Positions 1-8,496 of a DNA stretch of 64,000 bases are shown piece after piece. A program made the position numbers and the translations under genes. The DNA is from Rhizobium sp. 16-449-1b (GTDB taxonomy: Bacteria > Pseudomonadota > Alphaproteobacteria > Rhizobiales > Rhizobiaceae). How positions within the stretch are numbered: the stretch's first letter is position 1; each line of letters begins with the position of its first letter. The stretch lies in contig NZ_JAGHMH010000006.1 in NCBI RefSeq assembly GCF_017741935.1, positions 186,001 through 250,000 on the forward strand, in the 5' to 3' direction. The notes below the pieces were generated by a model. The model saw nothing but the letters and a program-made list of their open reading frames with translations. It was not told the DNA's origin and did not search any database.

Positions 1-1
1 G

Positions 2-235
2 AACAAGTCGATCATGACCTATTATATCGCGCATCAGACGGTGATCGTCATCGCGGCCTACTACATCGCGCAGGCAGGCCTTCTCGATATCCGTTCCTTC
101 ATACCGCTCGTGATCTTCACGGCGCTGGTCTGCGCGCTCATCGCGGAGATGAAGACGCGCTTCAGACCCTTCCTCACCAATATGACATCGACGATAAAAG
201 GGCTGCGAAAACCGCTTCCCTCGGAAACGGCCTGA
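2..235 (+). CDS. Acyltransferase family 3-like membrane protein, C-terminal end (5' part outside window)
   Basis: Only the last 77 or so codons are visible; the frame is open from the window edge and stops at 235. The visible peptide carries a histidine-containing hydrophobic segment (YYIAHQTVIVIAAYYIAQ) followed by a second membrane helix and a basic cytoplasmic tail. That is what the end of an acyltransferase-3 / OpgC-type membrane O-acyltransferase looks like. Such proteins transfer acyl groups to cell-surface glycans. The family call rests on this tail alone, so the substrate cannot be named. A tRNA gene on the other strand follows within 40 bases. Confidence 0.5.
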   Translation, partial: NKSIMTYYIAHQTVIVIAAYYIAQAGLLDIRSFIPLVIFTALVCALIAEMKTRFRPFLTNMTSTIKGLRKPLPSETA

Positions 236-274
236 GCCGTCTTCGCATCAATTTATGGGTAAGCACCAGCCACC

Positions 275-360
275 TGGTGCGGGCGGCGGGGATCGAACCC
301 GCACAGCCAAAGGCCGAGAGATTTTAAGTCTCTTGCGTCTACCAGTTTCGCCACGCCCGC
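275..360 (-). tRNA. tRNA-Leu (anticodon UAA)
   Basis: On the minus strand the gene starts GCGGGCGTGGCGAAACTGG, forms a 7-bp acceptor stem (GCGGGCG with CGCCCGC), and has an anticodon loop CTTAAAA between AGAGA and TCTCT arms, giving UAA. It has the long variable arm of a class II tRNA, a T-loop GTTCGATC, discriminator A and an encoded CCA (277-275). The 86-nt length fits tRNA-Leu. Confidence 0.95.
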
Positions 361-422
361 GCAGGCTTCTCATTCAACGACTGCGGCGATTCAGTCAAGG
401 GCATGCGTGCGCGGGGCAGGCG

Positions 423-779
423 TCAAGATGCATTCGCCTTGGCGGCGCGAACCCTGTTGAACAGCGATCCGATAGCGACGCCGACCGTGGCGCCCACGGC
501 TTTTACCGCGGCGTCGTGAAGGCGTGCGTGGCGAGTGGGCGACAGATATTGCAGATACTCGATAAAGACCGCGCCTGCGATCAGGAGCAAAGCCACTGTC
601 ATCCAGTGCTTGGGATAAGCCACGGCGAAGGCGAGGCCTACGACCATATAGGCAAGCGCCCGGTCGATATTGACTGAAGTCACCGTATGGGGACGAAGGC
701 CGATCGGCGAGACCGTTACGAAAATGATGGCGGCGAGGAGGAGCCAGGCGAGCGGCTTTGAGAATTTGTCTGCTGTCAT
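423..779 (-). CDS. VanZ-like family small membrane protein
   Basis: This encodes about 118 residues with three to four hydrophobic helices and a short basic tail. The pattern of a helix, then AYMVVGLAFAVAYP, then IEYLQYLSPTRHARLHD followed by a final helix matches the VanZ-like family; the polar LQ-x-L-x-P-x-R-x-x-x-x-D stretch is its most typical segment. No biochemical role is established for chromosomal members; the namesake gives low-level teicoplanin resistance. I chose the ATG at 779 (MTADKF) over the one at 815 because the 12 extra residues look unlike a membrane N-terminus. It is a single gene reading toward tRNA-Leu. Confidence 0.75.
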   Translation of the reverse strand: MTADKFSKPLAWLLLAAIIFVTVSPIGLRPHTVTSVNIDRALAYMVVGLAFAVAYPKHWMTVALLLIAGAVFIEYLQYLSPTRHARLHDAAVKAVGATVGVAIGSLFNRVRAAKANAS

Positions 780-976
780 AAAACTCACAATATTGATGTC
801 ACCGGGCGGTTTCACCGCACGATTGCGTTATCTCGGCGGCACGGCCTACGTTACTTCGGTACTTTTCCCAAAACGCGTAGCACTGCGCCCTACCGAACCG
901 TTGTGGTTGAAAATGGGCTTCTTTCGAGGGTCTGCCTATGGCATAGCGTGGGGCGCAATAACAAGGGACTGAGACC

Positions 977-2227
977 GTGACCAGACAGAATGTCGAAGCT
1001 GCCGAAGAGGCTCTGCGCAGCCTTTTTCCGGCAACGCCGCTGCAACTTAACGAGCATTTGTCCGCCCGCTATGGCGCCGACATCTGGTTGAAGCGCGAAG
1101 ACCTGTCGCCCGTCCGCTCCTATAAGATCCGTGGTGCCTTCAATTTCTTCCGCAAGCGCATCGAGGAAGGCGCCTCGGGCAAGACCTTCGTCTGCGCCTC
1201 GGCCGGTAATCACGCGCAGGGCTTTGCCTTCGTCTGCCGCCATTTCGGCGTTCCCGGTGTGGTCTTCATGCCGGTGACGACACCACAGCAGAAGATCGAC
1301 AAGACCCGCATCTTCGGCGGCGAGTTCATCACCATCAAGCTGACGGGCGACTTCTTCGACCAGTGCTACAAGGCAGCCCGCGACCACGTCGAGACGATCG
1401 ATGGCGTCATGGTGCCGCCCTTCGATCATGAGGATATCATTGAGGGCCAGTCGACTGTCGCTTCCGAGATCATGCAGCAGCTGCCCGAGGGCACGGTGCC
1501 CGATCTCGTCGTCATGCCTGTCGGCGGCGGCGGTCTGGCGGCCGGCATCAGCGGTTATCTGAAGGACACGGTGCCGAGCACGGGCTTCTTCTTCGTCGAG
1601 CCCCAGGGCGCGCCGAGCCTCAAGCGCAGCATCGAGGCCGGCGAGGTCGTGACACTCTCCAAGGTCGACAACTTCGTCGATGGCGCGGCCGTCGCCCGCA
1701 TCGGCGACCTGAATTTCGCGGCGCTGAAGGATTTCCCGAGCAATCAGGTCATGCTGATGCCGGAGAACGCCATCTGCGTCACGATCAACGAGATGCTGAA
1801 CGTCGAGGGCGTAGTGCTGGAACCGGCAGGCGCCCTGTCGCTGACCGCAATAGCGACGATGGACCCCGAAGCGATCCGCGGCAAGACGGTGGTTGCGATC
1901 GTCTCCGGCGGCAATTTCGATTTCGAGCGGCTTCCGGATGTGAAGGAAAGGGCCATGCGTTACGCGGGCCTGAAGAAATACTTCATTCTGAGGTTGCCGC
2001 AGCGCCCCGGCGCGCTCCGCGACTTCCTCAACCTGCTCGGCCCCGATGACGATATCGCCCGCTTCGAATATCTGAAGAAGACCGCCCGCAACTTCGGTTC
2101 AGTCCTCATCGGCATCGAAACCAAGGCGCCGGAAAACTTCGCGGCGCTGTTCGCGAAATTCGAGACATCGGGTATCAGTTTCGAGGACATCACCGAAAAC
2201 GAGATCCTCGCGAACCTCATCATTTAA
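977..2227 (+). CDS. ilvA: Threonine ammonia-lyase (threonine dehydratase), short biosynthetic form
   Basis: This PLP enzyme deaminates threonine to 2-oxobutanoate, the first committed step to isoleucine, in the cytoplasm. The 416-residue product has the PLP lysine in SYKIRGAFN (K50), the substrate loop SAGNH (75-79) and the phosphate-binding loop GGGGLAAG (183-190). A C-terminal ACT-like module (about 333-416, opening with FILRLPQRPGALRDF) is expected to sense isoleucine. The single ACT-like unit and length match the short IlvA type rather than the 510-residue E. coli form. The start is GTG, with AAGGGA about 10 nt upstream. It is monocistronic, with 61 nt before the next gene. Confidence 0.93.
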   Translation: MTRQNVEAAEEALRSLFPATPLQLNEHLSARYGADIWLKREDLSPVRSYKIRGAFNFFRKRIEEGASGKTFVCASAGNHAQGFAFVCRHFGVPGVVFMPVTTPQQKIDKTRIFGGEFITIKLTGDFFDQCYKAARDHVETIDGVMVPPFDHEDIIEGQSTVASEIMQQLPEGTVPDLVVMPVGGGGLAAGISGYLKDTVPSTGFFFVEPQGAPSLKRSIEAGEVVTLSKVDNFVDGAAVARIGDLNFAALKDFPSNQVMLMPENAICVTINEMLNVEGVVLEPAGALSLTAIATMDPEAIRGKTVVAIVSGGNFDFERLPDVKERAMRYAGLKKYFILRLPQRPGALRDFLNLLGPDDDIARFEYLKKTARNFGSVLIGIETKAPENFAALFAKFETSGISFEDITENEILANLII

Positions 2228-2288
2228 CTTTTACGGCAACGGCCCTATTTAACCCTGATGGCATCCGCCCTCATCACAAAGGCGTATC

Positions 2289-2618
2289 ATGGCTTCGATT
2301 TTTTCCAGCATTTTCTCCATGTTCTCGGGCGGCGAAAAGCAGCCGGGTGCGGCTTCTTCGAGTGCGGCCTCCGATCCGCAGCCTTATGCCGATTGCACGA
2401 TCTATGCCGAACCGATGAAGGAAGGCGGCCAGTACCGTCTGGCTGGCCGTATCGAAAAGACCGTCGGCGACGAGGTGCTGGTGCGCAATTTCATCCGCGC
2501 CGACATGTTTTCATCGACGGATGATGCGATCGAATGCACCGTGCGCAAGGCGCAGCAGATCATCGACCAGAACGGACCATCCCTGTTCAGCGACGGAGCC
2601 AAGGTTCGTCAGGTCTGA
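2289..2618 (+). CDS. HlyU family protein
   Basis: This small cytoplasmic protein of 109 residues has the HlyU core: YADCTIYAEPMKEGGQYRLA, then GRIEK, a paired FIRADMF strand, and a closing KAQQIIDQNGPSLF segment. HlyU in Vibrio is a winged-helix activator of haemolysin genes, but that protein is a different (ArsR) fold. The family named HlyU in alphaproteobacteria has unknown function, so no target is proposed. The ATG at 2289 follows a weak AAAGG. A low-complexity Ser/Ala linker at residues 20-30 separates a short amphipathic N-terminus from the domain. Confidence 0.7.
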   Translation: MASIFSSIFSMFSGGEKQPGAASSSAASDPQPYADCTIYAEPMKEGGQYRLAGRIEKTVGDEVLVRNFIRADMFSSTDDAIECTVRKAQQIIDQNGPSLFSDGAKVRQV

Positions 2619-2852
2619 TCATGGAAGGCTGGCGCGCCCTTGCCTGTTGAGCGGCCGCGCGGTCATCCCCTCATGCTATTTTAAAACATTGCGGCGATCC
2701 TGCGCTCAGCAGACATCGCAGGAATATCCAGTGCCTCAGAATGCCCGCCGCACATCCGTGATGAATTTCGCCGACAAAGTGGTCGAGATGGCATGGCGTG
2801 GCGTCATCGGGCCGGCACAGCCGCCGCATCGCCTTGACGGGAGGTCGCGGCG

Positions 2853-4133
2853 TTGATCGCAAACGTCAATCTCATCCTCTTCGTCGTCGAAGCCATCGGC
2901 TACTTCACGCTGATGGTGACGCTGCTGCATTTTCGCGCCCGCATCGGCCTCGGCATATTCCTGACGGCACTCGGTGTCATGCACTTCATGGAGACCTACC
3001 TCGCGGCGGTCTTTTATGTCGAGCTACCGTTCGGCATCGTCTCGCCGGGATCATCGGTGTTCTTCACCGGCAAGCTGATGATGATCCTGATGCTCTATCT
3101 TCAGGAAGACGCCGCCGTCGTTCGCCAGCCGATCTACGGGCTCTTCATCGGCAACTTTTTGACCGTTGCGATCGCCTGGATCGTGCAATGGCACGCGCCA
3201 CTGGAGCTTACATCGGGCGCTCTCCCCAGCGACGAGTTCCTGAAGGAAATGGGCTGGCTGATGCTCGGGGGTACGGCCATCCTCTATCTCGACGCGATCG
3301 GCATCATCCTGCTCTATGAGCGGCTCGGTCGCTATTTCAGGCAGCGGCCGATCCTGCGCTTCATGATCTGCGGCTTCGTGCTTTTGACCTTCGACCAGAT
3401 CGCCTTCTTCGGCGCGCTGCACTATTCGGTCGGCGTCCCGCTTGCCGCCTTCTGGGGTGGGTGGAAGGCAAAGATGCTCGCCGTCTGCATCTACACCGTC
3501 CTCTTCGCGATCTACGAGAAATGGATCGGCCGCGCCGTGACAACATCCAGCGCGCGCCCCATCGGCGACATCTTCAGCGACCTGACCTTCCGCGAACGCT
3601 ACAACGATCTCCTGAGCCGCACCGGCCGGGACGTGCTGACCGGACTTTACGACCGCACGCGGATGGAGCTCGAAGCGCCGATCATGATCCGCGAATCACT
3701 GCGCCAGGGGCAGTCCGCCACAGTGATGATCCTCGACGCCGATCACTTCAAGAACGTCAACGACGTGTTCGGCCACCTGCAGGGCGACGATGTCCTGCGC
3801 GCGATATCAGCTCGCCTGGGCTCGATCCTGCGCGCCGGCGACCGGGTCTTCCGCTTCGGCGGCGAGGAATTCGTCGCGATCTGCCCGTTGACCGATCACG
3901 CCGAGGGCCTGCGTCTCGCCGAGCGGTTGCGCTGGACGATCGAAAACAGCGTCGCCACGCCCGATGGCAAGCCGGTAACGATCAGCATCGGCGTTGCAAC
4001 GGCCAGCGAAGACGGCGACGCCTTCACCGCAGTCCTGTCGGCAGCTGATGAGCGGCTTTATTGCGCCAAGAAGAACGGCCGAAACTGCGTCTTCGGCCAG
4101 ACCGGCGTGCATGGCCTCACGGTCGCCGGCTAA
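2853..4133 (+). CDS. Membrane-bound diguanylate cyclase (GGDEF domain)
   Basis: This protein makes the second messenger c-di-GMP from two GTP. Residues 1-225 form about seven hydrophobic helices, a membrane sensor module of a type I cannot name. Residues about 258-420 form a GGDEF domain opening with DVLTGLYDR. The active site is GGEEF (336-340) and is intact. The product-inhibition I-site RxxD (R327-D330) sits exactly five residues before it, so feedback control is expected. The start is TTG at 2853, chosen because GGGAGG lies 8 nt upstream. It stands alone and converges with azoR across a hairpin. Confidence 0.88.
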   Translation: MIANVNLILFVVEAIGYFTLMVTLLHFRARIGLGIFLTALGVMHFMETYLAAVFYVELPFGIVSPGSSVFFTGKLMMILMLYLQEDAAVVRQPIYGLFIGNFLTVAIAWIVQWHAPLELTSGALPSDEFLKEMGWLMLGGTAILYLDAIGIILLYERLGRYFRQRPILRFMICGFVLLTFDQIAFFGALHYSVGVPLAAFWGGWKAKMLAVCIYTVLFAIYEKWIGRAVTTSSARPIGDIFSDLTFRERYNDLLSRTGRDVLTGLYDRTRMELEAPIMIRESLRQGQSATVMILDADHFKNVNDVFGHLQGDDVLRAISARLGSILRAGDRVFRFGGEEFVAICPLTDHAEGLRLAERLRWTIENSVATPDGKPVTISIGVATASEDGDAFTAVLSAADERLYCAKKNGRNCVFGQTGVHGLTVAG

Positions 4134-4151
4134 CAGTAAGTCTCCACAAAC

Positions 4152-4180
4152 AAAAAGACGGCCGGCGAGCCGACCGTCTT
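4152..4180 (-). terminator. Rho-independent terminator for azoR
   Basis: The arms AAGACGG and CCGTCTT enclose an inner GC-rich hairpin. On the minus strand the stem is followed by TTTTTG, so it mainly ends azoR; it may also stop the converging cyclase transcript. Confidence 0.75.
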
Positions 4181-4202
4181 CCTGAACTGACTACCCTTTG
4201 AA

Positions 4203-4817
4203 TTAGGCAGCGAGCGCGAGTTCTTCAGCGCGTGCCTTGGCAGCGCCGACAGCCTTCTCGGCTGCTTCAGGACCGAAAGCCAGGCCTTCGACATAGATGG
4301 TCTCGACGTCGGTGATGCCCATGAAGCCGAGAACGGTCTTCAGGTACGGTACGGCATGGTTCATGCCGGCAGCCGGGCCCTGCGAGTAGACGCCGCCGGA
4401 AGCGAGAACGACGTAGACCTTCTTGCCGGTGGCAAGGCCAACCGGGCCGTTTTCGGTGTACTTGAACGTCAGGCCGGCGCGGGCGACGTTGTCGATCCAG
4501 CTCTTCAGCGACGAATAGATGTTGAAGTTGATGAGGCCTGTGCCGATGACGATGGTGTCTGCTGCGAGCAGCTCGTTGACCAGTTCGTCGGAGATCTTCG
4601 CGGCTTCGTTTTCTTCGGCCGTGCGGGCGTCCGCCGGCTTGCGGATAGCGCCGGTGAAGAGGTCGTTGATATGGGCCAGCGGGTTCGCGGCGAGGTCGCG
4701 GCGAACGACGACGCTGCCGGCCTTCTGCGACTGGAGCTTGCCAGCGAGGTCTACGGCGATATCGGTCGAAAGCGACTCAGCGCGCGGGCTGGAGGTCAGA
4801 AGCAAAATGGACGACAT
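4203..4817 (-). CDS. azoR: FMN-dependent NADH-azoreductase / quinone reductase
   Basis: This 204-residue flavodoxin-like protein has the N-terminal FMN loop TSSPRAESLS and the central IGTGLINFNIYSSLKSWID segment typical of AzoR (AcpD), plus VLASGGVYS near the second flavin contact. The family uses NADH to reduce azo dyes and quinones by two electrons, protecting against thiol and quinone stress. AAAGGA lies 9 nt before the ATG. The gene is divergent from a LysR regulator with a 135-nt shared region, the usual arrangement for an inducible azoR or its relatives. Confidence 0.93.
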   Translation of the reverse strand: MSSILLLTSSPRAESLSTDIAVDLAGKLQSQKAGSVVVRRDLAANPLAHINDLFTGAIRKPADARTAEENEAAKISDELVNELLAADTIVIGTGLINFNIYSSLKSWIDNVARAGLTFKYTENGPVGLATGKKVYVVLASGGVYSQGPAAGMNHAVPYLKTVLGFMGITDVETIYVEGLAFGPEAAEKAVGAAKARAEELALAA

Positions 4818-4890
4818 GATTGATAATCCTTTGGTCTTTGCGTTTGCGGCGCGATCGGGGGAAGGTCGAACCGCGTCTTCGAGTGAAGAA

Positions 4891-4908
4891 ATAGGTCTAG
4901 CGGCCTAT
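4891..4908. promoter_or_regulatory. Candidate LysR-type operator between azoR and lysR
   Basis: The arms ATAGG and CCTAT form an interrupted palindrome in the 135-nt divergent region, compatible with the T-N11-A type of site bound by LysR regulators. A second AT-rich GATC-rich block follows at about 4928-4950. The call rests on symmetry and position only. Confidence 0.35.
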
Positions 4909-4952
4909 CGAAAAAACTGGGATAATGTCGATCAAGACTATCGATCGATTGG

Positions 4953-5930
4953 ATGGATGTAATGTTGCCCAACCCGACACTGGACCAGTTGCAGGTTTTC
5001 CTGACCGTTGCCGAGACCGGCAGCTTCTCGGCCGCCTCGCGCGTGCTCAATCGTGCCCAGTCGGTGGTCAGCTACACCATCGCCAATCTCGAAGCGCAGC
5101 TGGAAATGCAGCTGTTCGAACGCTCCGGCGCCCGTCAGCCGAAGCTTACCGAGGCAGGCAAGGCCATGCTTGAGGATGCCCGCCGGCTGATGACCGACCT
5201 GCAGGTGATGCGGGCGAGGGTGAAAAGCCTGAAGGAAGGGCTGGAGGCCGAGGTCGATGTGGCGATCAGCGTCATGGTGCCGTCGCAGGCGGTCGTTGCC
5301 GTGCTGCGTGAATTCCGCGATCGCTTTCCGTCCGTCACGCTCAATCTCAGTGCTGGCGAACTCGGCATGGTCATGGAGGCCGTCCTGTCGGGCAAGGCCA
5401 CGATCGGCATCGGCGGCGCACTGCTGAAGCAGGACGATTCGATCGCCGTCGAAAAGATCGGCCATTCCTTCATGATCCCGGTCGCCGCGCGTTCCCACCC
5501 GCTGGCGAATATCGACAGGCCGCTGACGCTTAGCGATGTTCGCGAGGAGGTGCAGCTCGTCGTCACCGATGCCTCGGGGCTGACCAAGGGCCGCGACTTC
5601 AACGTGCTGTCTTACAAGACCTGGCGTGTCAGCGACATCGCCACCAAGCATGCGCTGATCCGCGGCGGCCTGGGGTGGGGCGGCCTTCCGGCGTCGATCA
5701 TCCGCGAGGATTTGGCCAACGGCACGCTCGTCCATCTCGATCTGCCGGCCTACGAGCAGGGCGAGTATCCGATCTATGCGATACGGCGCATCGCCAACCC
5801 GCCGGGGCCGGCCGCCACATGGCTGATCGAAGCCTTCCATTCGAAACTGTCGTTCTGCCCCAACCACGCCGATTTCACCGCGGCGCTGAACGAGATCAAG
5901 GATCCCGATCTGCCGCTCGCGGCGGAGTAG
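4953..5930 (+). CDS. LysR-family transcriptional regulator
   Basis: This 325-residue protein has an N-terminal winged helix-turn-helix (about residues 7-65, with LDQLQVFLTVAETGSFSAA and a following recognition helix RAQSVVSYTIANLE). A LysR effector-binding domain occupies about 93-300. It is transcribed away from azoR and probably controls it and itself, as is usual for divergent LysR pairs; the inducer would be a quinone or electrophile by analogy. ATG codons at 4953 and 4962 are both possible; a GGATGG-like sequence precedes them. It ends 31 nt from the end of convergent cpdB. Confidence 0.9.
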   Translation: MDVMLPNPTLDQLQVFLTVAETGSFSAASRVLNRAQSVVSYTIANLEAQLEMQLFERSGARQPKLTEAGKAMLEDARRLMTDLQVMRARVKSLKEGLEAEVDVAISVMVPSQAVVAVLREFRDRFPSVTLNLSAGELGMVMEAVLSGKATIGIGGALLKQDDSIAVEKIGHSFMIPVAARSHPLANIDRPLTLSDVREEVQLVVTDASGLTKGRDFNVLSYKTWRVSDIATKHALIRGGLGWGGLPASIIREDLANGTLVHLDLPAYEQGEYPIYAIRRIANPPGPAATWLIEAFHSKLSFCPNHADFTAALNEIKDPDLPLAAE

Positions 5931-5961
5931 GCGAGGCGCGTAGCCTCGCCATCCACTTTCC

Positions 5962-7950
5962 TTAGAGAACCAGCCGGAACTTGGCGAAACCATCCGTGCC
6001 TTCGCCGGCATCCTCGATCTTCGCGCCCTTGACGTCGGCGATGAACTGCTTCGCCTTCGGCCCGCTTTGGAACGTCGCGGTTGCACCCGTCACCGGCTTG
6101 AAGGTCCAGTTGCCGTCGGCGGCGGGATTGATCGTTCCCTGCTCGTGCACATAGCGCACGATGACGTCGCGGTTCGTATCGGGCGCCTGGAACACCACCT
6201 TGTCGGCCGCGATCTCCGGGAACTTGCCGCCACCGCCGGCGCGGTAGTTGTTGGTCACGACCACGAATTTTTGGCTCGGGTCGATCGGCTTGCCGTCAAA
6301 CGCAAGGTTCTGGATGCGGTTGGATCCGGCATTGATCGCGTTGCCGTCATTATCGTACTTGCGCGGCTGCGCGAGATCGATCTGGTAGGTGACGCCGTCG
6401 ATCACGTCGAAATTGTAGGAGGGGAAGTCGGCGTTCAAAAGCTCGGCGTCCTTCGTGCCTTCCTTGATCTCGTTGAACATCCCCGCCGACATTTCCAGCC
6501 AGTTCTTCACCTGCTCGCCGGTGATGACGACGGCCTGGACGGTGTTGGGATAGAGATAGAGGTCGGCGATGTTCTTGATGGCGAGGTCGCCGGCCGGAAC
6601 ATCCGTATAGTAATCGGCGCCGCCACGACCACCCGACTTGAAGGGCGCCGCCGCCGAGAGCACCGGCAAATCCTTGTATTCGGTGTCGGCGAGCATCTGC
6701 TTGATGTACCAAGTCTGCGCCTGGCTGACGATCTGCACGGAGGGATCGTCGGCGACCAGCGCGAAGTAGGAGTAGAGCGGCGCCGACGTCTTGCCGACAG
6801 GGGTGCGGACATAGGCGAGCGTCGCCTCATGTTCCGCCTTTGCGGCCGCGACGACTTCCTTCTTGTCGGCGACATCGGCCACGACCTTCTTCTTGTCGTC
6901 GCGGTGATAGATTGGCCGCGCCTCGGAGGTGAAGTCGACGATCTTCCAGCTCTTGCCGTCCTTCTCCAGCAACAGATCAATCAGGCCGAGATGCGAGCCC
7001 CAGAAGCCGGCCATGACGGCAGGCTTGCCATGCAGTGTTCCCTTGACCGGATCGGCGTTAGCAATGCCATCCCAGGTCTTCGGGCCGGGGAAGACGAGGT
7101 GCTGGTGACCGGTAAAGATCGCGTCGATCCCGTCGACGGCGGCCAGATGCAGCGAGGCGTTCTCCATCTTGTCCGTGGGCGCGCTGCCATCGATGCCCGA
7201 ATGCGAAAGTGCGATCACGATATCCGCGCCCGCTTCCTTCATCGCGGGCACCCAGGCCTTGGCGGCTTCGACGATATCGCGCGTCTGCGCCTTGCCCTCG
7301 AGGTTCTTGATATCCCAGAGCATGATCTGCGGCGGAACGAAGCCGATGAAGCCGATCTTCACCGGGCTCTCGTTGCCGGACCCGTCCTTGATCATCTTTT
7401 CGACGATGATGTAGGGCTTGAAGAACAGCTCGTCGTTCTTAGGATCGGAGGCGAGCTGGCCCTTGGTCAGGTTGGCGCAGACGAACGGAAAGTTCGCGCC
7501 ACCAAGCACCTTGAACATGAAATCGAGGCCGTAGTTGAACTCGTGATTTCCAAGCGTGCCGACGGTGTAGCCGAGCGTGTTCATCGCCTTGATCACTGGG
7601 TGGACATCGCCATCCTTCAAGCCGCGCTGATAGGCCATGTAATCGCCCATCGGGTTGCCCTGCAGAACGTCGCCATTGTCGATCAAAAGCGAGTTCGCCG
7701 CCTCGGCGCGGATCGTGTCGATGATCGTCGCGGTGCGCGCCAGTCCCATCGTGTCGTTCGGCTTGTCGGCGTAATAGTCGTAAGGGAAGACGTTGACGTG
7801 AATATCCGTCGTTTCCATCAGCCTGAGATGCGCCTGGTTGGCGGCGGCACGCGCGGTGAATGGATGCAGCAGAACGAGCGCTGATGTGGCGGCGATGCCG
7901 GTGAGAAGAGAACGACGGCTCATGGAAGACAGATCAAGATTGGAAGACAT
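5962..7950 (-). CDS. cpdB: Periplasmic 2',3'-cyclic-nucleotide 2'-phosphodiesterase / 3'-nucleotidase
   Basis: This 662-residue metallophosphatase hydrolyses 2',3'-cyclic nucleotides and 3'-nucleotides in the periplasm, releasing nucleoside and phosphate for uptake. The N-terminus MSRRSLLTGIAATSALVLL with a later AxA site is a twin-arginine signal, so it is expected to cross by Tat (tatABC lies at 47.9-49.6 kb). Metal-binding motifs are TTDIHVN, GDVLQGNP, GNHEFNYG and GHQH, in the usual order. A C-terminal 5'-nucleotidase domain follows with TNNYRAGGGG and PDTNRDVIVRY substrate motifs. AAGGAG lies 6 nt before the ATG but sits inside a strong leader hairpin described separately. Confidence 0.93.
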   Translation of the reverse strand: MSSNLDLSSMSRRSLLTGIAATSALVLLHPFTARAAANQAHLRLMETTDIHVNVFPYDYYADKPNDTMGLARTATIIDTIRAEAANSLLIDNGDVLQGNPMGDYMAYQRGLKDGDVHPVIKAMNTLGYTVGTLGNHEFNYGLDFMFKVLGGANFPFVCANLTKGQLASDPKNDELFFKPYIIVEKMIKDGSGNESPVKIGFIGFVPPQIMLWDIKNLEGKAQTRDIVEAAKAWVPAMKEAGADIVIALSHSGIDGSAPTDKMENASLHLAAVDGIDAIFTGHQHLVFPGPKTWDGIANADPVKGTLHGKPAVMAGFWGSHLGLIDLLLEKDGKSWKIVDFTSEARPIYHRDDKKKVVADVADKKEVVAAAKAEHEATLAYVRTPVGKTSAPLYSYFALVADDPSVQIVSQAQTWYIKQMLADTEYKDLPVLSAAAPFKSGGRGGADYYTDVPAGDLAIKNIADLYLYPNTVQAVVITGEQVKNWLEMSAGMFNEIKEGTKDAELLNADFPSYNFDVIDGVTYQIDLAQPRKYDNDGNAINAGSNRIQNLAFDGKPIDPSQKFVVVTNNYRAGGGGKFPEIAADKVVFQAPDTNRDVIVRYVHEQGTINPAADGNWTFKPVTGATATFQSGPKAKQFIADVKGAKIEDAGEGTDGFAKFRLVL

Positions 7951-7954
7951 GAAA

Positions 7955-8017
7955 ACTCCTTCGAAACATCACGCGACACCTGCCCGGCGGCGAGAGTAGG
8001 GTGATTTTCGAAGGAGT
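7955..8017 (-). promoter_or_regulatory. Leader hairpin sequestering the cpdB ribosome binding site
   Basis: The 12-nt arms ACTCCTTCGAAA (7955-7966) and TTTCGAAGGAGT (8006-8017) are perfect inverted repeats. In the cpdB mRNA the upstream arm would pair with the downstream arm that contains the Shine-Dalgarno AAGGAG, just before the start codon. An extra 4-bp extension (UCAC with GUGA) continues the stem inward. A second small hairpin (CCCTGT-N5-ACAGGG, about 8021-8037) lies upstream. The layout looks like a translational switch; no ligand or protein can be named. Confidence 0.6.
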
Positions 8018-8074
8018 AAACCCTGTAAATGACAGGGGAATATCGCTTTTCGCTTTATGCGTGTCGGACGCCGT

Positions 8075-8407
8075 CTACCGCGCCAGAACCGGCTTCACGT
8101 CCTTGTGGAAGAACCGGAAGTAGGAAGCGACCTGCGCGCGGGCGTTGGAGTTCGGGTCGAACTGGACGCCGACGCGGCCATTGTGGCTCCAGCGGATGAC
8201 GCCGTGCAGAACGCCGAGATCGTCGGCAAGAATCTGCACACGGCTGCCGGAAGCCGCATGCAGCGGCGAGCGCACTTCAAGCGCAATGCCCGAGATGGAC
8301 ATGTTGAGAATGCGCGCATCGACTTCCTTGGTCAGGTAACGAACCTTGCCGAAGATCCGGCACGACTTGCGTTCGGCCTTGCGGGTAATAATGTTGAGAT
8401 TGTGCAT
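8075..8407 (-). CDS. PilZ-domain protein
   Basis: This is a single-domain 110-residue protein. It opens with RKAERKSCRIFGKVRYL (a variant of the c-di-GMP-binding RxxxR strand) and continues with ARILNMSISGIALEV, which matches the second PilZ motif (D/N-x-S-x-x-G). A final VGVQFD strand closes the barrel. It probably binds c-di-GMP, but in rhizobia many such small PilZ proteins have unknown partners. The ATG at 8407 was chosen because the domain starts there; the upstream open frame runs antisense-like through the exporter gene. It lies downstream of an EamA exporter with an 89-nt gap. Confidence 0.8.
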   Translation of the reverse strand: MHNLNIITRKAERKSCRIFGKVRYLTKEVDARILNMSISGIALEVRSPLHAASGSRVQILADDLGVLHGVIRWSHNGRVGVQFDPNSNARAQVASYFRFFHKDVKPVLAR

Positions 8408-8496
8408 GACGCGTCTCCCAAATTGAACTGGAGACAGCATACGTCGCGTAGATTGAAATGAATTTATACAATTCGCTAAAATTGCACGATCGGTTT

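Noticed and set aside
6067..7884. A 605-codon open frame antisense to cpdB
   Set aside because: cpdB has all its motifs on the other strand; this frame has shadow composition and no domain.
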